A stretch of 64,000 nucleotides of DNA. Origin: Utricularia gibba (lineage: Eukaryota > Streptophyta > Magnoliopsida > Lamiales > Lentibulariaceae). Every line of letters starts with the position of its first letter. The first letter of the stretch is position 1. The notes beneath the pieces are model-generated. The model did no database searches, was not told where the DNA came from, and saw only the letters and a list, made by a program, of their open reading frames with translations. The stretch lies in contig NEEC01000004.1 of NCBI GenBank assembly GCA_002189035.1, positions 124,001 to 188,000 of the forward strand, written 5' to 3'. Shown here in pieces: positions 47,527 to 59,348 of the stretch. The position numbers were made by a program, and so were the translations under genes.

Positions 47527-50500
47527 TCAATGCTCATCCCTGACCAAGTACACTTTTTGTCCATCTAAAATCATGTCGGCATCTAAAATCCTACCTCCAT
47601 CTTCAGACAATATACAGTACCCTACTCCACCTTGCATTTGCATCTCCTTTGAGGCTTCACTGATCATTTCTTGGATGGTCGGAGGAACCCAGATTACGAC
47701 GCCGATTCGTCTCTTGCCTTCCGCGTCCCATGGATGAAATGGAAACACCGTGCATTTCTTCTTCCCTTCTACTTTCTCCTCTGTAACTGATAACTGTGAT
47801 ATCTGAACCTTCCTCGCCTCTTCCAGTAGCTTAATCATGTTCCCGTTTCCAGATTTGTGGCCTTCTTCAAGTGGAGTATTACCCCATCTGTTTAATATTG
47901 TTGATTTTCAGTCGCAGATTTTACCTTTTTTTTTTTTAAGGAAAGGAAGTTGACGAAGACTTCACCTATCTTTAGAGAAAACGCTGGCACCTGCTTCAAC
48001 AAGCACCTTTGCTATCAAATGCATTCCATGAGAGGCAGCGATATGAAGTGGGGTTCGATTATCATAATCCTCTGAGTTGGGATCTACACCGTTTGCCAGC
48101 ATCCTCTTAAGCAAATCAGCGTCGCTTTGCGCTACAACTGAGCACAGATAGCTCCCTGCATTCTCAATCTTCAACAAAGCCCCTTGTTTTGAAAGTATAC
48201 TTGCAACTTTATCGTGCCCATTCTTGATCGCTTCTAGCAGAGGCGTGTTGCCAAAATTATCTGTTCATTTCAAAGAAGAACCAAACTTCAGGGTTTGTTG
48301 AGGGTGGCAAGTGAATGAAAAGGAGTTTCCACCTTCAGCGTTGAAGTCCACTCCTTCTTGTACGAGGAAAAGGGTAATAGCTTCATATCCCGTGATGCAG
48401 CCATGTGCTACAAGAAAAGTAGATCAAGTGATGAATTAGTTTTTTGAAGTTGCAGAAGTGGGCATATCTGTAACTAGCACTACCAAAGGTGTTCTTCCAT
48501 CATAATCCTTGTTGTTGGGATCTGCCCCGGCACGTATTAGTCTTTTTAGTTTATCGAGATCACCACAATAAGCCGTGTTGTTGACTTTCAGAGCCAACTC
48601 AGCCTCTTGTTTTCCAATGTGGAATGTGATATCAGACTCCAACTGCTTCACGCGAAGATTGGATTCTTTTTCCTGTACATTATGCAAAAGTAACTTGGTC
48701 ATGATCAAGTAGAACGTGTAGATCCATCATCTGCTGCTTGTTACTTTACCTCCAACAAGTTGGTGAGAACTCTCCGGCCGTCGTGAAAGTAGACCTCGAG
48801 AATGTTGGAGAAAGACATCTTATCGATCCGTAGGAGGCGACATAGTTCGCAAACACGAACTGTGTATGGCTGTGGAATGTTGCAAAGGATTGAGATCTCT
48901 CCAAATATGCTGCATGGTTCTAAGAGAGAGACTGTCTCTTCTGATCCATCTGTACCAGTTCCGACCTCCTCCTGGAAAGATTGACGACTTAAGCATGGAG
49001 GAATAGCACACGAAGAAGTTGAGAGCATGTCCCTTGACGTTACTAACCACAACTCCATGGCAAACTATGTATAGTTGCTCCACAGCATTTCCTTGTTCTA
49101 CTATCAGCTCCCCTGGTAGGAAAAACTCCTCATGCACCCGAGTGACCTGCACAATATTCATCATTATGGGGTGCATATAGATGCCGAGATGCGTGAACGA
49201 AGAGCAGCAGAATCAACTAACAATTTGGTTGATGAACTCAGAGGAGCAGCCTCTGAAGAGAGTAGCATTCTCAACGTATGACTTGTAAAGCGTTCGTGAA
49301 ATCTACAATGCAAATGATAAGGAACATTAGGAATCACAAGAAGTGGTGAAGCCGACAATGAAAGCTACGAATCACCTCTGCGCGAATGGAGATGGGAATA
49401 TCTTGCAGAACCGCAGGATCGGTGTAGTTGCACTCGTATTGTAGACGAAGGTGGCCTTTAATCTGATCACGGAGTTCCCTCCCTAGTCCATTTCTGTTCA
49501 TAAACTTGGTGAGATCTGTCATTCTGTCTCTAAACTTCTCTGTTTTAGACCCTTTCACTATCAAAGCAGTCATGTTTCCTATCAGATATGCACCCAGGAT
49601 CATATCAAATGAAACGAAAATCATCACGAATATCATCTCCCGCACATTAACAGCATGTATGTCTCCATATCCTGCATTTCAAAGTTATGATCAATACCTC
49701 ATTTTCATATTGCAATCAAGATTCATATGTCTAAAGCAACTCACCTACAGTAGCCATGGTGACTATAGCAAAGTACAAAGATGTGATGTACCGTTTCCAT
49801 AGATCAATATCCCTGAAGTTTGCATACGAGTAATCTCCCAGTTTCAAGCTGCCAATCCATGTGTATCCCTCCTTAGCTTGAGGGATCGTGGTAGCCAGAT
49901 AGTAAAAGATGCAAGCAGCCGTGTGTGTGCAATAGAGCTCCACCGCAATAAGCTTAGCTATCCTTGTGAAGAGATAATTGATTCGGATATCTTTCTCCAT
50001 CCTTTGTAGAAAGTTTGTCACTTTTCGAACTCGAGTCAGCCGTATCCATAGCATATATCTGATCTCTTCTTTCCTTCCAAAGTGCTGAAACAGTTGAGGT
50101 TATTCAACAAGCAAAGATCAGTAAGCTTTCGTAAGATTACAATCACTGACATATCAGTTACCTTGTAAATAATATCCCATGGCAGCAAACCGATGAAATC
50201 AGGGATGAAATGGGATCGAAGGTACCTGAATACCAACCAAAGAATTCATGAATCATGGATTGGAAGCTACAATCCTAGCTAAGCCATCTGAAAACGGAGA
50301 TTACCGGAGAGCTATTCTGTTGTGGTTGTAGACCATTTTGTAGGACTGGCTGTCTCTGTAAGTCACAAAAAACTGCAGGATTACGTCGACCAGGAAAGCC
50401 AGTTGAGCCGCATTATCAAGAAAGAAGAGCTTTCGCGGCAGTCCTCTGAAGAAACCAAACTCGAATGGAGTGAAGAAGGAAGAGTAAATCGCCCACAATA

Positions 50501-50871
50501 AGATAAACATATCCCATGCTTTGTACCACCTACAAAGATCATTTCAAGCAACTGGTACACATGGAAACATATTGAAAGAATCCCAAAAGGGTAACTGAAT
50601 AGCTTGCCCATCAGATTTACCAATTTTCGGGGTCGATGAATAAGCCTTGGGAGAAACCTCTAATCCCATTGAGAACCGAAACAGCACTAAACTTCCGGCG
50701 AATCCCCAACTCGTTCTCTATCAACGTGAGTTGGCTACCTCTTGATGATTTCAGCCGCTCTCTTACTTTCTCCACCACGAAATCCTCATTCAGGCCAATT
50801 TCGCCGGAACTCCCATCCTCGTCGTGTCTTCTGTTCACGGGGAACGTCATCGATTTCATGAAAAACCCCAT
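47527..50871 (-). CDS. SKOR: SKOR/GORK-type outward-rectifying Shaker K+ channel, copy A
   Basis: About a dozen exons; reads from ATG 50871 (MGFFMKSMTF) to a stop at 47527, roughly 830 aa. In order: cytosolic N-terminus; S1-S3 (AWDMFILLWAIYSSFFTPFE; AAQLAFLVDVILQFFVTYRD); a basic S4 (LWIRLTRVRKVTNFLQRM); S5; the pore loop with K+ selectivity filter TVGYGD (split by an intron, G|GA); S6; the C-linker; a cyclic-nucleotide-binding domain (FGEISILCNIPQPYTVRV); ankyrin repeats (about 540-690); and a full C-terminal KHA domain (IGVVIWVPPTIQEMISEASK to YLVRDEH). It releases K+ to xylem or guard-cell exterior. One base is missing at 48389-48391 (plus CCC): the ankyrin exon HMAASRGYEAITLF breaks after ASR. 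Copy B keeps the base at the same place. Confidence 0.92.
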
Positions 50872-53430
50872 TTTATGGAGGCAACTGACCTATGGAGTGT
50901 TAGTTATACGTGATGACACCGGATCGTGGATTCAGGGGAATTGGTGAGGAAACCCGGCGACGATGCTCATCATATTTCGCGGGAAAAATGAAAAAGAAGA
51001 AAACGTTCTCTGTTTTCACGAGGCACTCACTCGCCCGTCACGAGACAGGTTGAAATGTCGTCGCCGGCGAAATGCGGTTGTGCGTAGACAGAGGATTCAT
51101 GAAGTAAAAATCAGCACCAACGGCTGCGATTTATATAGACGAGCAGTCTTTGCCAGATATTGCATGTACCACCCCCTCATATTACTCGAAAATACGAAAT
51201 TAACCCCAGATCCAATCTGCCGCTTTTAGCTTTTAGCATGATCGACAATATTTTTTATGTTTTAATCAAGAAAAAAACCGGCGCTTAAAATACCAGAAAT
51301 AACCTTCCACCCTTTTCGCATCTCTGTATTTAGAAATTTAAAATTTATTATAAAAGCCATGGCATTTTATAAGGTATTAGACATATGATCACATGTGGGA
51401 TGGTATTCATATACTCCAAAGCTGATATTAATTATATTGTCAATTGTATAAAAAAAATATTATTATTTATACTTTTCATGAAAATTGTACAAAATATATT
51501 ATTTTATGTTATTTTTCGCAATCGTAAGTGACTCGGCTTGCGAGTGATCTCCCATTCCTAGAACAAAATCTTAGAAAATATCGCACCTAAGGGAGGAAAT
51601 TAAATTTCTGGGTACATTTTTTCTGGGAAAATTAATTAAAGGTGTTTCACTGAATTCAAACCCCGTTGACCAAATTGAAAATTCAAAAAACTGAAACAAA
51701 CGTAGCTAGGAACACGATACTAGGAAGGGGCCCATTACGAGTGACGTGTCCGATTCGTTGACATTTATCCTAAGCGCATCCCGACACGTAAAGGTGAAAA
51801 AAGCAAGTGTCTGAGGTGTCTCCTTTCGGTGTCAGCCACGTCGGCTCAACCGCTTTTGACTTTACAACTCTACCTGCTCCACCCATTGAGGCCCAAGTTT
51901 TGGAAACCGGGGCACCTCAAACCCGGTTCCTTTATGCGTGAATTATCCATCCACCATTTTTTTATTATTTTTTCAATCATTTGCCTTTTTTTATATTATT
52001 GCTTCAAATATTACTATAATGTATAGTATTATATTTATTATACCATGTGTTTTATAATTTCTAAAAAAAATACTATCAAACTTTCTTGGTTCTCATTTCT
52101 CCTAACATTTATATAATACGAAGTTATTACCCACTGCAAATAAGTTGAATAAACGACATGTGATTCCGTATGTTATGTGTGCGTTATGCATAGTATGCGT
52201 AGAATTAGTTCGATATGCTTTGATTGAATGTAAATAGACGGAATTTTTTTCGAAAAAAATGATACACTAAGAATGTCAATGAAAATAAAACTAGCTGTAA
52301 AGATCATCTTATACATCTCACTTTGGACGATTAGAAATCGAAGGAATAAACAAAGGTTTACCATAAACTAGTATACTTTAGTAGAGCTAATAAAAAAAAA
52401 AGTATAATTTATGAGTTACCAATAGATACAATTGCATAAAATTAATGTTTTTAAAAGACTAAGTTGATATGAATAGATAAATAATTCATTACATATTTTA
52501 GAAAATTGTATAGGATAAGTTTTTTCTTAAATTTTGTAATTCTATAAATATGTATCGAGCATTTTATTTAAAAAATTAATGATAAAAAACATAACAGGAA
52601 GTTTTTTAGTTTTATTTCTAGTTTAGTAAGGAATTCTGATTTGGGCGTGCCCCTGCAGGATTTTGTAAGGTACAAGATTCAATGCATGTAGTCTATGGTG
52701 CATGTGTCTCCGTACTTCAAGTACCTGCTTGTTCTTATCAACAAGTCAGCTTCCACGATACTTAGCCTCACGTATCGTGCAAAATGACACTAAAGGCACG
52801 CGAATCTGAATAATATTCACCTATTTACCGTACTTAAAATGTGAATATTCTCAAGGTTGACCTAATCTCATACTAACTGCGATTATTTAACTCCTATTTA
52901 TACACAATTTTCTCATTGTGGATGATATTTAATTAGTTTACATTTCCACCCCTGGTTTTCGGACTCCCGGGATTCGATCAACATCTCCGCCGCATCGGAA
53001 TGTTCCCCGGAAAAGATTCTGGTCAGCTTTTTCAGTTCAGACTTAGAAGTCTTATGCCCCAAATGAGTAAAGAAAAGATGACTACTGATATAATTTGATA
53101 CAAATTAAAGTACACTTTTTTTCTATATAATTATAAAATTAAAAAATATATACTTTATAATTTTGGAAATGGATGCAATGAATTAATTATCCATTTATAT
53201 GTGTTTATGCAATTAACGATGCACAAACTCAAATTTTACAAAGCGGGCTCACGGTTATGAGCTTTTCAACGCTTATCTATGGCCAATCATCCCTTTTGGC
53301 CATCTACCATGATGTCAGCATCTAAAACCCTACCCACATTTTCACACTTTTATGATGTGTACTGACTGTTGCATTTCCATCTTCTTGGAAGCTTCGCTGA
53401 TCATCCCTTGGATGGTTGGAGGAACGCGCA
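50872..53430. other. AT-rich spacer between the two SKOR genes
   Basis: Promoter of copy A lies at about 50880-51200; the rest is AT-rich without a recognisable gene. The stretch 53239-53430 contains decayed remnants of the copy B KHA coding region (see finding). Confidence 0.55.
53239..53430 (-). pseudogene. Decayed KHA-domain remnant downstream of SKOR copy B
   Basis: Past the stop of copy B, the minus strand still encodes VPPTIQGMISEASKKMEMQ and, in another frame, GRVLDADIMVDGQK. These match the KHA domain of copy A (VPPTIQEMISEASKEMQMQ, GRILDADMILDGQK), but with a shift, an early stop and lost segments. Confidence 0.7.
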
Positions 53431-56400
53431 TTAGGATGCCGTTTTCATGTTTTCTTCAACTTCCTCCTCCATAACTGATGCTTGAACTCTCCTTGCCTCA
53501 TCGAGTAGCTTTATCATGCGGGCGTTTCCTGATCTGTGGCCTTCTTCCAGTGGAGTATTACCCCATCTGTGTAATGTTTTGCATTTTCAGTTTGCAGATC
53601 CTGTTTTATTTCAAGGAAAGGAGGTTGAAGAAGACTTCACCTGTCTTTATTTAAAACACTGGCTCCTGCTTCGACAAGCACCTTGGCGATCGAAAGCATT
53701 CCTTGAGAGGCAGCAACATGAAGTGGGGTTCGACCATCGTAGTCCTCTGAGTTGGGGTCTGCGCCATTTGACACCATCCTTCGTAGCAAATCAACATCGC
53801 TTCGAGCAACCACTGAGCACAGGTAGCTCCCTGCATCTTCAATCTTCAACAAAGCCCCTTGTTTTGAAAGTATACTGGCAACCTTATCGTGCCCATTCTT
53901 GATGGCTTCTAGAAGTGGCGTGTTGCCGAAATTATCTATACAAAAGAACCAGGCTTCATGGCATGTTACACCTTCAGAGCAGAAAGTGAATGAAGCCAAC
54001 TTCCTTCAGTTCTCACCTTCAGCGTTGATGTTCACTCCTTCTTGTAACAGGAAAAGAGTGATTCCTTCATACCCTCGTGCTGCAGCCATATGCTGCACAT
54101 GAATAAAGTGTTAGGGCTCCTTCGACATCTTTATCTTGAAAGGTGGTAAAGAAACAGTGAATGATAGTACCAAAGGTGATCTTCCATCGTAGTCTTTTAT
54201 ATTGGGATCTCCTCCAGACCATATCAGTTTTTTAAGTTGATCAAGATCGCCGTTATGCGCTGCACTATTGACTCTAAAAGCCAGTTCGGCCTCCTGTCTC
54301 CCGAAGTGGGATGTGATATCGAGCTCCCGTTTGTCCTGGTGCAGATTATGCTATTATAGTTCATGATTATGTACTTGGAAAACTGTGCTTGTTGCTGGTA
54401 CCTCCAACAAGTTGGAGAGGACTTTACGGCCGTCGGGAAAGTAGATCTCCATAATGTTGGAGAAGGACATCTTATCGATGCGTAGGAGTCGACATAGTTC
54501 GCAAACACGAACCGTGTATGGCTGTGGAACGTTGCAGAGGACCGAAATTTCCCCGAATACGCAGAATGGTTCCAAGAGAGATACTATCTCTTCCGATCCA
54601 TTTGCTCCCGTCACAACTTCCTCCTGGAAAGATCCACAGCTCAAGAACTGATCAGCGAATGCTGATTCGGGTACAAAACCCGTTAACATTACTCACCAGA
54701 ACTCCATGACAAAGGATATATAGTTGCTCCACAGCGTTGCCTTGTTCTAGTATCACTTCACCTGGGAGGAAGAACTCCTCATGGACCCTTGTGACCTACG
54801 CAAGGTGACAGAATTTGAATGTCCACAGGTTCGAATAACCAGTATTCAGATACCCACCGGAAATACACTTACAATTTGGTTGATGAAGTCAGGGGAGCAG
54901 CCTCTGAAGAGAGGAACATTCTCAACATACGACTTGTACAGCGTACGTGAAATCTACAAGGCCAAAGATAACGAGATTAGAGAATTGATGAAACAGATGA
55001 ATGAAAACTAGGAACCACCTCTCCGCGAATGGAGATGGGCAGATCTTGAAGAACAGCAGGGTTGGTGTAGTTGCTTTCATATTGCAGACGGAGATGGCCT
55101 TTAATCTGCTTACGGAGCTCCCTCCTCAGCCTGTTTCTGTTGATGAACTTGATGATATCTGCAACTTTGTCTCTAAACTTCTCTGTTTTCGACCCTTTCA
55201 CTATCAAAGCAGTCATGTTCCCAACCAGATATGCACCAAGGATCATGTTAAACGAAAGGTAGATCATCGCGAATATCATCTCCCGCACGTTAACCGGATG
55301 CGCGTCTCCATACCCTGCAGTTACAGCACAAGTGGACCATATCATCCAATACTTGCACAAGTCAACTATATCTGCAAAACAACTCACCCACAGTTACCAT
55401 GGAGGCTATAGAGAAGTACAAGGATGTGATGTACCGTGTCCACAGATCGATTTTCCTGAAGTTTGTATATGAGTAGTCCCCCATCTTCAAGCTGCCGATC
55501 CATGTATACCCCTCCTTGTCTGGAGGAGGGTGGTGGCCAGATAGTAGAAGATGCAGGCAGCGGTGTGAGTGCAGTACAGCTCCACCACAATAAGCTTAAC
55601 TATCCTTGTGAATAGATAATTGATCCGAATATTCTTCTCCATCCTCTGCAGAAAGGTTATCAGCCTTCGAGATCGAGTCAGCCGTATCCAGAGCAGATAT
55701 CTGACCGCCTCTTTCCTTCCGAAGCTCTGAGTGAGAGCAAAGATCAGTAAGTTTGTCTTATGATTGCAGTCACGTACAGATCATGTACCTGGTATATAAT
55801 GTCCCAGGGCAGTAAACCAATCACATCTGGGATGAAATAGGATCGGAAGTACCTGAAGAAAGCAGAATAGTAATCGACTCTTCAGGGGGTTTAGTCTAAG
55901 TAAACCAGAGAGGAGTACCGGTGAGCTATTTTGTGGTGGTCATAGACCATTTTGTATGACTGGGAGTCTCTGAAAGTCACAAAAAATTGCAGGACTACGT
56001 CGACCAGGAAGACCAGTTGAGCTGCATTGTCAAGAAAGAAGACCTTCCGAGGCAGTCCTCTGAAGAACCCGAACTCGAATGGAGTGAAGAAGGAAGAGTA
56101 AATCGCCCATAGTAAAACTAACTTATCCCATGCTTTATACCGCCTATAAAAGATCATTTGAAGCAACTCATTCATGGAATGCAATTTCCGAGGACGCAAA
56201 CAAGGGTAGTGAAAAAATTGCAAGCAACGAAAAGTTAGAAATGGTCATGAGAAAATATGCAGCTTACCTGTCATCGGGTTCGATGAAAAAGCCGGTAATA
56301 ACTGGATCTTTACTGAACTTCCGGCGAATCCCTAACTCGTTCTCCATCACCGTGAGTTGGTCGCCTCTTGACGAGTGTATCTCTTCTCTTACTTCCTCCA

Positions 56401-56497
56401 CCACATAATCGTCTTCCCGGCCCCTTTCGCAGGAAATCTCATCGGCACCTTCTCCTCCGTTCACGGGAAACGTCATATTCTTCTTGAAAAACGCCAT
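53431..56497 (-). CDS. SKOR/GORK-type outward-rectifying K+ channel, copy B (KHA-less)
   Basis: Same exon plan as copy A from ATG 56497 (MAFFKKNMTF). Present are S1-S6, S4 (LWIRLTRSRRLITFLQRM), the filter VGYGD, the C-linker (REMIFAMIYLSFNMILGAYL), the cyclic-nucleotide-binding domain (FGEISVLCNVPQPYTVRV) and ankyrin repeats including HMAAARGYEGITLF and RTPLHVAASQGM. It lies about 2.5 kb from copy A on the same strand, a tandem duplication. The protein ends early at 53431, after WGNTPLEEGHRSG...NMKTAS, because the segment joining the ankyrins to the KHA domain is deleted and the KHA is out of frame. A one-base loss at 55522-55530 breaks S5-pore coding: ATTLPPDKEGYTWIG is regained by adding one C, as copy A shows. 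Function is plausible if that break is an error, but regulation through KHA would be absent. Confidence 0.85.
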
Positions 56498-59348
56498 TTT
56501 AAGGAAGAAAGCGAGTCGTATGGCGAATTCAGGTTAACTGTTGTCGAGGAAATCCGGCGACCACGGTCGTCATAGTTCGCCGGGAAATGTGATAGTGAAA
56601 AAAGCCTGCGCTTCACGCGAAAATGAAGTGGCTTGCCCAGCGAAATGCGGTGGTAGCCGTAGGATTCATTTGAGTAAAAGGCAGCACCATTTGCAGCAGT
56701 TATATAGACGACAGCAGCTCCCAGAAATTGCATGTAATTCCCCTCAAACCAATGAAAGTAACCGTAGAATCATACCAACGAACGCTTTGGATTTTTGTTT
56801 TCTTTTCTTGGTTTCACGTACTAAAAATAGTTTTTATATGATTATTTACGTTTTTTATTTATTATGACTCTCGTATTAGCAAAAGATTCCACGCTAGTCA
56901 ACCATATTAAACTATATTTTTAAAAATTACTTCAAATTTTATTTTACCAAAATTGAAATTCTTATAAAATTAATTAATATCTGGATTGTAAAAAACAAAA
57001 ATATATTCTTATAAATAAATAGCATATTTACTTATGTTCATTGGTAACCATATTTTATAAATTTATAAATATATGCATTACAAGTAATTTGTATTACAAT
57101 AATATTTTATAATCATATTTTATGTTATTACTATAGTTTAAATGTTTTAAAATTGGAATACAAAATTAAAGTACTAAATATTATAAAGTAAAGTAAATTT
57201 ATTACATTATTATCAATACAATAAACAATTTATTTACAAATTGATATTAATTTTAATTTTTTATAAAAGGAACATATATAATTATAAATTCATATATCAA
57301 ATCATTTTTTATAGAAAAGTCATCCTTTCATACTTTTACGTGAAGTGAATGCATTCTCAAAAATCAAGTTTTATAGAAGATAATTTAGTATACGCTTGAA
57401 ATGTAGAAATAATTTTATGAAAATAAAATTGATGATGAGAAATGAATTAATTTACAAACCTAGCATTAGTGAAATTAAAAATTTAAGAGTATAAAATCGT
57501 TTCTAAATATAAAATTGTCAGAAAATGACGCCCTGAGAAAAATATTATCCTAACGATTAAACCGTCGGGTACGGTAGATATTTTCCTGCCAATATAAAAA
57601 ACCCTAGACAACCCCCAGAAAAACCCTAACCCTACAATGAAAGCTTCCTTCCCCACCTCGTCCAGATCGTTGACATTTTGTCATTTACCCTAACCCTTTC
57701 TTTTTTTGGATTAGGAAACCCTCGTTGACATTTACCCTATCCCTTTCTTTTTTTGGATTAGGACACCCTCTTCCGACAAGTTACATTCACTGAAGTAAAA
57801 GCATATGACGCGGCTCCAGCACGTTCTGCCACGTGGCTCAAAAGTACTGTTTGACTTCGCAGGTCCGCGTGCTCCCCAGGGGGCTGGAGCCTGGATTGAC
57901 AGGTAACAGCATGACCTGTTCATTTATACATGAATTTCCCTTCATTTAGCATCAACCTGACGCAGCGTAAGATATTTTGGCAGTTGGTATCTGAGTATAC
58001 GGAGAAACAGTCCCCAGAAGTGATTTACAGCCATTGCTGAATCATGTTGAGATGGTGATGGAGGAATCCTTGAGTGCTGCTGATACTTGTCTAAAACCTG
58101 TGGTGATCAGCTGTGTTAGTCCCCACGCAGCATCCGATCCGGTAGGGTGAAGAGCACCAGATACCGCCTTGAAATTCTGAATAGTAAACCCACCATGTTG
58201 CTGTCTGTGAGTGCAGCAGACTGTGGGAAGTGGGAGCTGCTTCATCATCATACAATGGACCTATCCAACTGAACTCACTACTTGCAGTTTTTAATGGGCA
58301 AGTTTGTTGTTTTTCATTAGGAGAAACCCTAACTGCCACCCAGTGGATAATCCTCCTGTTCAAACACCAAAAATGGGAATCATTTGAATTCCAATACCAT
58401 TTGTGTATTTGTTTACGTTTCCGAATACGTACGTGTTAAGCTACGTTTATTTGATAGAAATATTTAATTCGTAAAATATTTATATAGTTTTTCAAGTTAT
58501 GTTTAATTTATCTCATGAATTTTCTTAATTGATTAAATTTTATAAATCATAATAAAGATACATATTTATAAGAAATTATCTATTGAAAATAAATATGACT
58601 ATAATTATATTATATGTATGCATTTGGGTTGGGGTTGATGTCAATAGAAGAAGAGGGCCGTTATCTGGATTGGCCCAATTAATTTGTGGGTGGGTCGAAA
58701 ATTGGCCCATGGGCTAAGCCTACACATCTTATATGGGCTTTTCGTACGGGGTAATTATTGCGATGGTGCCCTTGCCTTGAAACCTGGGAAACTTTTTGAC
58801 CGTTGAGCAAAAAAGCGTGGGAACTAATCTTTTGATATCTGGTTTTTATGGTGTGTTTTTAGCTTCGAATAATGAAAATGGTTCGCATTGTCACTCAGAA
58901 TAGTGTTGTCGTGCTCGTTGTTGCAAATGCACGGAGCTGAAGACCAATGAGGGGGGGTATTTTGTGCGTTCAAGAACGGAGCTTTACGTTCCCGAAGCGC
59001 AGAACACGACACAGACCTTCAGAGCGCAAATCCGCTGGCTCCAGACCCCAACCAACGGCTACAAGTTTTGATTTTTACGGCATTCGAGGCTGTAAAGAGA
59101 GGGATGCCGTAAATGCAATAGAACCCAACAAAACAAAGGGGAAAAAAGCAGCAAAAAAGAGGAAAAGTATAGAACTATCGTGTTTAATTCTAACCGTTGG
59201 ATATTCATTCTCGCAAACAAGTTTCGTCACTGATGCTCTCCGTTTCCCTCTCTTTGTCAAGCTTCGCATTTCTTAAATGCAATTTTCACTTGTCCATTTC
59301 AGTCCCACTGTTCAAAGTTTCTTTCTTTTCTCCGTTTACTGGAGAAAA
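56498..59348. other. Intergenic, very AT-rich, between SKOR copy B (-) and GH17 (+)
   Basis: 56860-57530 and 58440-58620 are strongly AT-rich. A tandem repeat lies at 57669-57770. A G-box core CACGTG is at 57830-57835. Short frames such as 58091-58363 (minus) and 58947-59276 (plus) carry no recognisable content. Confidence 0.5.
57669..57770 (+). repeat. Direct tandem duplication (55- and 47-base units)
   Basis: Units 57669-57723 and 57724-57770 both begin GTTGACATT and end in ggattagga..ccctc. They differ by an 8-base indel and three substitutions. Both contain an ACCCTA telobox-like core and a long T run. Confidence 0.85.
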
